Of a stretch of 27,859 nt of DNA, positions 16,557 to 23,688 are shown one piece after another (within the stretch, counting starts at the first letter, position 1; every line of letters starts with the position of its first letter). The stretch is taken from positions 1 to 27,859 of the forward strand of contig DASZCG010000291.1 in assembly GCA_035943355.1 (NCBI GenBank), given 5' to 3'. A model generated the notes under the pieces. The model did no database searches. It saw nothing but the letters and a program-made list of their open reading frames with translations, and was not told the origin of the DNA. The position numbers were made by a program, and so were the translations under genes. This stretch comes from 20CM-2-65-7 sp035943355. Lineage in GTDB: Bacteria > Gemmatimonadota > Gemmatimonadetes > Gemmatimonadales > GWC2-71-9.

Positions 16557-18124
16557 GGCAGACTCGGCAGTGCAAAGGCCCCAATGTGCGGGCCGGTGAA
16601 TTCGGTAGACACCTCGAGGAGAAACGCGAGCGTGTCGCGGGTCTCGTCGGGCGTGAGGATCGCATCGACAAAGCCGCGGGCGCCGGCGAACTTCGCGTCG
16701 AGCTGATGCTCGTAGTCGGCTCGCATGGCGTCGACTGCGGCCGCGTTCTCGGGCTTGGCCGCGTCGCCGCCATACACGGCCTGGATCGCTGATTCGCCTT
16801 CCATTACTCCCATCCGACCCGTTGGCCACGACACGATGAAGTCGGGATCGAAGCCCTGCCCCGCCATCGCATAATAGCCGGCACCGGACGCATGGTTCAC
16901 CGTCAGGACGAGTTTCGGAACGGTCGCGGTCGCCATGGCTTCGACGAAGCGCGCACCGGCGCGGATGATACCGGAATGCTCCGCTTCCGTACCCACCATG
17001 AAACCCGATACATCCTGAATGAACACCAGCGGCACGCGCTCGCGATCCGCGTTCTCGATGAAATAGGCCACCTTCTCGGCGCTGTCGGTATAGATGATCC
17101 CTCCGATCCGGGGGACTTCGCCTTTCTGCTTTGGCTTTATCACGCCCCGCGCATTGGCGATCACGGCGACCTGCCGGCCTTCGATCGCCCCATGCCCGCA
17201 GATCATCTCCGGTGCGATCTCGGGTTGGAATTCGTCGAGCCGGCCGCCATCGAGCAGCGCTTCGAGCAGGGCACGTACGTCATAGCTCATCCGATGATCG
17301 ACGGGAATCAGGTCGTACAGTGCCTTGGTATCGCGCTTGGGTGCGGTATACGTGCGCCGCGCCGGCGCCTGGTGCGGCAAGCGGCCCACATACTCCCGGA
17401 TGCGCAGGATGCACTCCGTGTCGTCTTTCGCGCGATAGTGCGCGACCGCGCTGATGCCCGTATGGGTCGTCGCGCCGCCGAGCGACTCGGCGTCCACGAC
17501 CTGGCCGGTCGCGCCTTTGACGAGGTTAGGTCCGCCCAATCCCATGAATGCAGTGCCTTCGACCATGAAGATCACGTCGGACAGGGCCGGCAGATACGCG
17601 CCGCCCGCGATGCAGGGTCCCATGACGGCCGCGATCTGCGGGACCTTCAGATAGCGCCGCATGATCGAGTTGTAGTAGAAGATCCGTGCCGCTCCATATT
17701 GACCCGGGAATACGCCGCCTTGATACGGCAGGTTCACGCCCGCCGAATCGACGAGGTAGATGATCGGGATGCGTTGCCGCATCGCGATTTCCTGGGCGCG
17801 CAGGATCTTCGTGATCGTTTCAGGCCACCACGAGCCCGCCTTCACCGTTGCGTCGTTCGCGACCACCACGACCGGACGGCCGCCCACCCGCCCCAGGCCG
17901 GTTACCACCCCGGCGGCGGGCGCCTGGCCGTCGTACTGGTCCCAGGCGACGAGCAAGCCGATTTCGACCCATGGACCGTCGCGATCGAGCAGCGCGGCAA
18001 CGCGCTCGCGGGCGGTCAGCTTCCCCTGATCGTGCTGGCGTTTGACGCGCTCGGCGCCCCCGCCCTGTTCCAGGCGGGTACGTAGCTTCCGATACTCGTC
18101 ATTGAGGGACTTGAGGCGACTCAC
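16553..18124 (-). CDS. Acyl-CoA carboxylase, carboxyltransferase (beta) subunit
   Basis: This 523-aa protein has both crotonase-like halves of a biotin-dependent carboxyltransferase. The N half contains GKLTARERVAALLD, IIYLVDSAGVNLPYQ and GPCIAGGAYLPALSD; the C half contains FIQDVSGFMVGTEAE and VNHASGAGYYAMAGQGFDPD. The Phe-Pro segment after the substrate loop (GGVFPGQYG) resembles methylcrotonyl/geranyl-CoA carboxylases (VFPDR..FG) more than propionyl-CoA carboxylase, but the sequence is divergent. It would carry CO2 from carboxybiotin to an acyl-CoA. The biotin carboxylase/BCCP alpha subunit is not in the window. The GTG start forms GTGA with the B12 subunit stop; a longer frame to 18613 overlaps that gene. 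Substrate unknown. Confidence 0.92.
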   Translation of the reverse strand: MSRLKSLNDEYRKLRTRLEQGGGAERVKRQHDQGKLTARERVAALLDRDGPWVEIGLLVAWDQYDGQAPAAGVVTGLGRVGGRPVVVVANDATVKAGSWWPETITKILRAQEIAMRQRIPIIYLVDSAGVNLPYQGGVFPGQYGAARIFYYNSIMRRYLKVPQIAAVMGPCIAGGAYLPALSDVIFMVEGTAFMGLGGPNLVKGATGQVVDAESLGGATTHTGISAVAHYRAKDDTECILRIREYVGRLPHQAPARRTYTAPKRDTKALYDLIPVDHRMSYDVRALLEALLDGGRLDEFQPEIAPEMICGHGAIEGRQVAVIANARGVIKPKQKGEVPRIGGIIYTDSAEKVAYFIENADRERVPLVFIQDVSGFMVGTEAEHSGIIRAGARFVEAMATATVPKLVLTVNHASGAGYYAMAGQGFDPDFIVSWPTGRMGVMEGESAIQAVYGGDAAKPENAAAVDAMRADYEHQLDAKFAGARGFVDAILTPDETRDTLAFLLEVSTEFTGPHIGAFALPSLP

Positions 18125-18543
18125 GCGGCGACGTGCTCCGCCGCCCACTCCTCGATGTACTTGATGAGATCCGTCGTCGGTGTACCGGGTCCGAACAACT
18201 TGCCTGTTCCCTGGGACTCGAGCGCGCTCATATCCTCGGGCGGTATGATGCCGCCGCCGGTGAGCAGCACGTCCTGGCGGCCGGCCGCGTCGAGCAATTT
18301 GCGCACACGGGGGAACAACGTCATGTGGGCGCCCGACAGGATGGAAAGGCCGACGACGTCGACGTCTTCCTGAATCGCCGCCTGGGCGATCATCTCGGGC
18401 GTCTGGTGTAAGCCGGTGTAAATCACTTCCATCCCCGCATCCCGCAACGCGGCGGCGACGACCTTGGCGCCGCGGTCGTGCCCGTCCAAGCCGGGCTTGG
18501 CGACGAGTATGCGGATCGGACGGCGGCGAGCCTGCTTTGCCAT
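18121..18543 (-). CDS. Cobalamin-binding small subunit of acyl-CoA mutase
   Basis: This 140-aa protein is a stand-alone B12-binding domain: DxHxxG at 20-25 (GLDGHDRG, with His22 the expected lower cobalt ligand), SxL at 67-69 (GLSILSG) and the GG motif TGGG at 95-98. The size matches the small subunit of two-part mutases such as IcmB (about 136 aa) and archaeal methylmalonyl-CoA mutase. It pairs with the large subunit two genes upstream, with baeRF between. The ATG overlaps the baeRF stop by one base (TGATG), and its own stop overlaps the carboxyltransferase start. Confidence 0.94.
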   Translation of the reverse strand: MAKQARRRPIRILVAKPGLDGHDRGAKVVAAALRDAGMEVIYTGLHQTPEMIAQAAIQEDVDVVGLSILSGAHMTLFPRVRKLLDAAGRQDVLLTGGGIIPPEDMSALESQGTGKLFGPGTPTTDLIKYIEEWAAEHVAA

Positions 18544-19667
18544 CAGGAGCGGAAGCGCAGCAGCGCCGCGAGGCCGTCCACGACATGCCGTGCCGTATCG
18601 TCGTACAGCACATCGACCTGTGCGCGCTGGTGTAGCGCCTCTTCTATCGCCTCATCGATTCGCGTGTCGCCGTCCTGCCCGTCCGCCAACAGGGTGCGCA
18701 CCTGGCCGCGACCGAGCGCCTTGAGCGTCGGCTCGACGCCGTTGACCGCCCATCCCTGCGGGGCGCCGTCCGTGACGGCATCCGCATGGGCGCGCTCCCA
18801 GGCGCGCTCGCGTTCCTCGCGCAACGTCAACGTCGCGTCGCGCACTTCGGCCGGAGACGCCTTCTTGGGATTGAGCTTGATGACGCCCAGCACCAGGTCG
18901 TGCACATAGCTGTGAAGGTGCGGGATCACGGCCCCGGCGTCCACGCCCACGCCGCCGAGCGCGATTCCGGACAGCGGCTTTTCTCGGTTGATCTGGAACA
19001 CGCGGTCGGCGATCTGCGCGTACAGGCGATGCTTCTCGGTGCGGATGCGCATGTGATAGTTGTGCTCGCCGGCACTCCCGGACGGCGTGCCGGCGCGCGC
19101 GAAGACCTGGCGCTGCATGCCGCCGTGGAATTTGCCCGCGCGCGAGGCATCGACTCCCGCGAGTCCCGGAAGTTCGACGCAATCGTAGGCCGTGACCTCG
19201 AAAAAGCGGGCCGCCGTACGGTCGTAGAGCACGGTCAGAATCGTGCCGAACTCTTCTTCCAGGACCAGCAGCTCACGGATGAGCGGCTCGCGCTCGAGCG
19301 CGAGCCGTGACCGGTGCACGTGGGGCAGCGGGAGCACCTCGAACAGGCCGAGCTCGCGCGACGCGAAGAGCGCGATGGCGCGCGCCCGCGGCAGGTGATT
19401 CGGCTCCTCGAGGTAGGTGAGCACGCGATGGAGATCGGCGGCAATTGCCTCCCGCTCCTGATGCGTGAGCGGCTGGCGGGAGAGCGTGGCTTCCGTCTCG
19501 CGCACGCGGTTCTTCATCTTGATGAGGTACTTGCCGCGGCTTCGATCGCGCGGCTCGAGCTTCAGGTAGCAGGTGACCACCCAATGCTTGCCGGGTTCGA
19601 TCGCCGCGAGGCGCTCGACGGCGGCACGGGCGTTCTGGTCGGTTGTCGCGGCAGGTAGGGCGCTCAT
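18543..19667 (-). CDS. Bacterial archaeo-eukaryotic release factor homologue (baeRF, family 10-like)
   Basis: This 374-aa protein resembles eRF1/Pelota-type release factors. The middle part has KFHGGMQRQVFARAG (179-193) followed by EHNYHMRIRTEKHRLYAQIA, laid out like the eRF1 segment HGRGGQSALRFARLR...HNY. A HGGMQ stands where eRF1 has GGQ. The C-terminal part (about 310-374: VEPTLKALGRGQVRTLLADG, then DVLYDD and GLAALLRF) looks like the L7Ae-type third domain. Such bacterial homologues are proposed to act in ribosome rescue or translation control; this is known only by inference for the family. The gene lies between the two mutase subunit genes, 3 nt after the large subunit and overlapping the small subunit by one base. 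Confidence 0.82.
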   Translation of the reverse strand: MSALPAATTDQNARAAVERLAAIEPGKHWVVTCYLKLEPRDRSRGKYLIKMKNRVRETEATLSRQPLTHQEREAIAADLHRVLTYLEEPNHLPRARAIALFASRELGLFEVLPLPHVHRSRLALEREPLIRELLVLEEEFGTILTVLYDRTAARFFEVTAYDCVELPGLAGVDASRAGKFHGGMQRQVFARAGTPSGSAGEHNYHMRIRTEKHRLYAQIADRVFQINREKPLSGIALGGVGVDAGAVIPHLHSYVHDLVLGVIKLNPKKASPAEVRDATLTLREERERAWERAHADAVTDGAPQGWAVNGVEPTLKALGRGQVRTLLADGQDGDTRIDEAIEEALHQRAQVDVLYDDTARHVVDGLAALLRFRS

Positions 19668-19670
19668 AGT

Positions 19671-21233
19671 CTAGAAGAAAACGGGTTCGCGGTAAGCTCC
19701 CCACACGCGCTCGAGCGCGTGGCGGATTTCGTACAGGGTGGCGTAGGCACGCGCACAGTCGAGCATCGGCCCGATCACGTTGTGATCCGCCTCCGCGGCC
19801 TGGCGCAGCGCCGCGAGGCGCCGCTCGACCAGCTCAGTGTCACGCTCGGCTTTGAGCTGGACCAGCCGGCGGCGCTGCTGCGCCTCGGCATCGTTGGACA
19901 CCTTCAGGATTTCAACGGGGTGATCGTCGTCGGACAGGAATTCATTGACGCCCACGATGACCTTGTCATCTGTTTCCACCTGACGCTGGAAGGCGGCGGC
20001 GGACTGGGCAATCTGCCGCTGGAACCAGCCGCTCTCGATTCCCCGGACGACGCCGCCGATCGAGCTGACCTCGGCGAACAGCGCCTCCGCCTCGCGCTCG
20101 AGCTGATCGGTGAGGGCTTCGATGTAGTACGAGCCGCCCAGCGGATCGATCACTTCCGCGACGCCGGTTTCATGCGCCAGAATCTGCTGGGTGCGGAGCG
20201 CCACCTGGACCGACTGCTCGGTGGGCAGCGCGAGCGTCTCGTCCAGCGAGTTGGTGTGTAACGACTGAGTACCGCCCAGCACCGCCGCGAGCGCCTGGTA
20301 GGCGACCCGGACGATGTTGTTGAGCGGCTGCTGCGCCGTCAGCGTAACGCCGGCCGTCTGGCTGTGGAAGCGCATCATCCAGGACCGCGCCTGTTTCGCC
20401 TTGTAGCGCTCGCGCATGTGCCGGGCCCAGATGCGGCGGGCAGCGCGCAGCTTGGCGATCTCCTCGAAGAAATCGTTATGAATGTCCCAGAAGAAGGAAA
20501 GCCGTGCGGCAAAGGTATCGATGTCGAGGCCACGGGCTATACCACGTTCGACATACGTGAAGCCGTTCGCGAGGGTAAAGGCGAGCTCCTGGGCCGCGGT
20601 CGCCCCCGCCTCGCGGATGTGGTAGCCTGAAATCGAGATCGTATTCCAGAGCGGCGTGTGTTGCGAGCCCCATTCGAACATGTCGACGATGACCTTCAGC
20701 GCGGGCTCGACGGGATAGACCCACGCGTGCTGCGCCATGTACTCCTTGAGGATGTCGTTCTGCACGGTGCCGCGCAGCTTCGCGATGGGCACGCCCTGCT
20801 TCTCGGCCGCGGCCACGTAGAAGCAAAACAGAATCGCCGCGGGGCCATTGATGGTCATCGACGTCGAGACCTGATCCAGCGGGATGCCGGCGAACAGCGT
20901 TTCCATGTCCGCCAGCGACGAGATTGCGACGCCACATTTTCCGACCTCGCCCTCGGAGCGAGGATGGTCGGAGTCGTAGCCCATGAGCGTCGGGAAGTCG
21001 AAGGCGACCGACAACCCCGTCTGCCCGTGCTCGAGCAGGAACTTGTACCGCCGGTTGGTGTCCGCGGCGCTGCCGAAGCCGGCGAACTGCCGCATCGTCC
21101 AGAGCCGGCCGCGGTACATCGTCGGATGAATGCCCCGCGTGAACGGATACTCACCGGGACGTCCCAGCTGCCGCTCCGGATCGAAGCCGTGGAGATCGGC
21201 CGGCGTGTAGAGCGGCTTCTTGTCGATGGTCAT
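19671..21233 (-). CDS. Acyl-CoA mutase large subunit (MCM/ICM family), isobutyryl-CoA mutase-like
   Basis: This 520-aa TIM-barrel subunit rearranges acyl-CoA carbon skeletons by an adenosylcobalamin radical mechanism. Family segments include YPFTRGIHPTMY, GLSVAFDFPTLMGYDSDHP and SISISGYHIREAGAT. Compared with P. freudenreichii (shermanii) methylmalonyl-CoA mutase there is a constant offset of 39, placing Arg43, Thr46, Arg48, Ser75, His205, Arg244 and Ser246 at the known active-site positions. The two positions that separate methylmalonyl-CoA from isobutyryl-CoA mutase differ: Tyr89 is Phe50 and Arg207 is Gln168, as in IcmA. The substrate is therefore more likely isobutyryl/n-butyryl-CoA or a related acyl-CoA. 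It overlaps meaB (ATGA); the B12 domain is a separate gene. Confidence 0.92.
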   Translation of the reverse strand: MTIDKKPLYTPADLHGFDPERQLGRPGEYPFTRGIHPTMYRGRLWTMRQFAGFGSAADTNRRYKFLLEHGQTGLSVAFDFPTLMGYDSDHPRSEGEVGKCGVAISSLADMETLFAGIPLDQVSTSMTINGPAAILFCFYVAAAEKQGVPIAKLRGTVQNDILKEYMAQHAWVYPVEPALKVIVDMFEWGSQHTPLWNTISISGYHIREAGATAAQELAFTLANGFTYVERGIARGLDIDTFAARLSFFWDIHNDFFEEIAKLRAARRIWARHMRERYKAKQARSWMMRFHSQTAGVTLTAQQPLNNIVRVAYQALAAVLGGTQSLHTNSLDETLALPTEQSVQVALRTQQILAHETGVAEVIDPLGGSYYIEALTDQLEREAEALFAEVSSIGGVVRGIESGWFQRQIAQSAAAFQRQVETDDKVIVGVNEFLSDDDHPVEILKVSNDAEAQQRRRLVQLKAERDTELVERRLAALRQAAEADHNVIGPMLDCARAYATLYEIRHALERVWGAYREPVFF

Positions 21234-22297
21234 TTCCCGTTCCTCACCTGATCGAGGACTTCTGCGGCGACGTCGTACGGACTGCGAGTTCCAGCCGACA
21301 CGTCGTCGAGTCGCCTGGCGACCAGCTCTTCAGCCTGTGTCTCATCCCATACCCACTGGCGAATCGCGCGATTCACCACCGCGCGGGTGCGCGCGGCCAG
21401 GCGGTGCTTCCGCCGCTCGACCAACTTTCCCGTGCGCTCGAGAAATGCATGGTGCTGGTCGAGTGCCGTCACGAGCCCGGCGATTCCTTCACCCTTCGAG
21501 GCTGCGGTGGTGAGAACGGGAGCCTCCCAATCAGCCGGGCTGTGCGGCGTGGCCGTCCGCCCGCGCGCCCGTCCGCCTGCCCGCCCATGATGCGCCGGGA
21601 CGTGGGCGAATGCATTTCCCCGCCGGATCGCCAGCATCACTTCCACTTCTTGCTTCAGCTTGTCCGCGCCCGGCCGATCGCTCTTGTTGATCACATACAG
21701 CTCGGCGATCTCCATGACCCCCGCCTTCAGGGTCTGGATGCCGTCACCCGATTCGGGAACGAGCACCAGGACCGTCGTCTCCGCAGTCGCCGCGACGTCG
21801 AGCTCCGTCTGACCCACGCCCACGGTCTCGATCAGGATCCGGTCGAACCCAAAGGCCTCGAGGACGTCGGCGACTTCTTCGGTGGTGGTCGCGAGGCCGC
21901 CTTGCGCGCCGCGGGTGGCCATGGACCGAATGAAGACGCCTGGATCGAGGCTGACCGATTCCATCCGGATGCGATCGCCGAGCAGCGCACCCCCGGTAAA
22001 CGGACTCGTCGGATCCACGGCGATCACGGCGACTTTGAGGCCGCGCTCGCGATAGGCCCGCACCAGCTGCTCGGTGAGCGTGCTCTTGCCGGCGCCCGGC
22101 GGACCGGTGATGCCGATGCGGTGCGCGCCCCGCTTGCCAACCTGTTTGTGTACGGCCGACAACACGCGCTCAAAGCCCTCGTGTTGATTCTCGACGAGGC
22201 TGATCGCGCGGGCGAGCGCAGTCGTATCGCCTCGTCCCAGTCCGTCGAGCAACGCATCGAGCCGCATGTCTAACGATAATGGCGGCACGGCGGTCAC
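21230..22297 (-). CDS. meaB: MeaB/ArgK-type G-protein chaperone of acyl-CoA mutase
   Basis: This protein of about 355 aa is a P-loop GTPase that protects and gates cofactor loading of B12-dependent acyl-CoA mutases. It has Walker A GPPGAGKS (65-72), AVDPTSPFTGGALLGDRIRM, MATRGAQGGLA, the switch region IETVGVGQTE, and NKSD as the base-recognition motif. A Gly/Arg/Ala-rich insertion (HHGRAGGRARGRTATPHSP) after the NKSD region is unusual. The start is either a GTG at 22297, forming GTGA with the mgtE stop, or an ATG at 22267 with a 26-nt gap and no Shine-Dalgarno; I prefer the GTG from the junction pattern. It is coupled to its client, the mutase large subunit. Confidence 0.93.
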   Translation of the reverse strand: MTAVPPLSLDMRLDALLDGLGRGDTTALARAISLVENQHEGFERVLSAVHKQVGKRGAHRIGITGPPGAGKSTLTEQLVRAYRERGLKVAVIAVDPTSPFTGGALLGDRIRMESVSLDPGVFIRSMATRGAQGGLATTTEEVADVLEAFGFDRILIETVGVGQTELDVAATAETTVLVLVPESGDGIQTLKAGVMEIAELYVINKSDRPGADKLKQEVEVMLAIRRGNAFAHVPAHHGRAGGRARGRTATPHSPADWEAPVLTTAASKGEGIAGLVTALDQHHAFLERTGKLVERRKHRLAARTRAVVNRAIRQWVWDETQAEELVARRLDDVSAGTRSPYDVAAEVLDQVRNGK

Positions 22298-23688
22298 AGG
22301 AGGGTTCCGCGCAGGAGGATACTTGCGACGGTGAAGTAGATGACGAGTCCGGTTACGTCCACGAGCGTAGCGACGAACGGGGCCGAAGCGCTCGCGGGGT
22401 CGAATCCCAAGCGTCGCAGGATAAAGGGCAGGAGCGAGCCTGTCATCGTCCCAAAGGTCACCACGCCGATGAGGCTGCCGAATACCGTGAGCGCGACGAG
22501 CAGATAATGCTCGCCGTAGATACCGGTGATGGTGTGCCACAGCGTAATGCGCAGGAAGCCAATCACCCCCAGTACGGTGCCGAGGACGAACCCGGCGGCC
22601 AGCTCGCGCTGGATGACGCGCCACCAATCGCGCAGCGTGACTTCGCCCAATGCCATCGCGCGGATGACCAGCGTTGACGCCTGGGATCCGGAGTTCCCAC
22701 CGCTGGAAATGATGAGGGGGACGAACAGCGCGAGGATGACGGCTTTGGCAATCTCTTCTTCGAAAAACGCCATCGCGGTCGCCGTGAGCATTTCGCCGAG
22801 GAACAGCGCCGCGAGCCAGCCGGCGCGTTTCCGCACCATACGACTGAACGCGATCTTGAGGTAGGGCGCGTCCAGCGCCTCCATGCCGCCGAATTTCAAA
22901 ATGTCTTCCGTCGTCTCGGCCTCGACGACATCGACGACATCGTCGAACGTGATACGGCCGAGCAGTTTCCCCCGCTCATCCACCACCGGGACCGCGGCCA
23001 CGTTGTAGCGCGCCATCAGCCGCGCGACTTCCATTTGATCCTGTTGCGGCTGCACCTGCACGATCGGCTGTTCCATGACCTCACGCACCAGCTTGGTCGG
23101 AGACGAGACGATCAGGCGCGCAACCGGAACGATACCACGCAGAATGCCGTCGCTGTCTACCGCGTAGATCTGATAGAGCTGGCTTTCGTCCTCCGCGCAC
23201 TGCTTGCGAATCGCCTCGGCTGCTTCGCTCACGGTCGCATCGTCGCGCAGGCTGACGACGTCGGTCGACATCAACCCGCCGGCCGAGTCCTCCGGATACT
23301 TGAGAAGCGCCTCGACCTCTTTGCGATCGGTGATGTCCGCCAGCACCGCTTCGCGCTCGTCGACGGACAATTCCGCCATCAGATCCGCTGCGTCGTCCGT
23401 CGGCATCTCTTCGACGAGCTCGGCGGCATACTCGGGACCCAGCGCGATCAACATTGCTTCGGGATGTTCCACCGCTTCCATTTCGGCGAGGGCGCTGCCG
23501 GCCAGCTCGATGGGCAGCTCGGCGATGACCCGGACGCGAGTCGACTCATCGAGCGCCGACAACACGTCTGCGAGATCCGACGGATGGACGTTTTGCGCGC
23601 GGTGCAGGAACTCGCGCAGGTCGTCCTGCTCGGCGAGCTCCTTCAGCTCATCCAGTCGTAGGTCAGGACCTCCGGTCGGATCGGTCAC
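22294..23688 (-). CDS. mgtE: Magnesium transporter MgtE
   Basis: This 464-aa protein has the MgtE domain order: an N-terminal helical superhelix (about 10-130, with EEMPTDDAADLMAEL), two CBS domains (about 135-260, starting near GGLMSTDVVSL), a plug helix, and five membrane helices (about 285-462). The channel motif SGGNSGSQASTL is at 329-340, and Asp444 in LVDVTG matches the Mg2+-selectivity aspartate of the Thermus channel. MgtE imports Mg2+ and closes when cytosolic Mg2+ binds the N and CBS domains. The GTG start overlaps the stop of the first of two CNNM/CorC genes and its own stop overlaps meaB, giving a divalent-metal group next to the mutase genes. Confidence 0.96.
   Translation of the reverse strand: MTDPTGGPDLRLDELKELAEQDDLREFLHRAQNVHPSDLADVLSALDESTRVRVIAELPIELAGSALAEMEAVEHPEAMLIALGPEYAAELVEEMPTDDAADLMAELSVDEREAVLADITDRKEVEALLKYPEDSAGGLMSTDVVSLRDDATVSEAAEAIRKQCAEDESQLYQIYAVDSDGILRGIVPVARLIVSSPTKLVREVMEQPIVQVQPQQDQMEVARLMARYNVAAVPVVDERGKLLGRITFDDVVDVVEAETTEDILKFGGMEALDAPYLKIAFSRMVRKRAGWLAALFLGEMLTATAMAFFEEEIAKAVILALFVPLIISSGGNSGSQASTLVIRAMALGEVTLRDWWRVIQRELAAGFVLGTVLGVIGFLRITLWHTITGIYGEHYLLVALTVFGSLIGVVTFGTMTGSLLPFILRRLGFDPASASAPFVATLVDVTGLVIYFTVASILLRGTLL

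Noticed and set aside
16557..16829. Extension of the S8 peptidase frame upstream of its lipoprotein signal
   Set aside because: It overlaps the carboxyltransferase C-terminus and would bury the signal peptide at residue 92.
18125..18613. Extension of the carboxyltransferase frame upstream to 18613
   Set aside because: It overlaps the whole B12-binding gene; the extra residues have no carboxyltransferase similarity.
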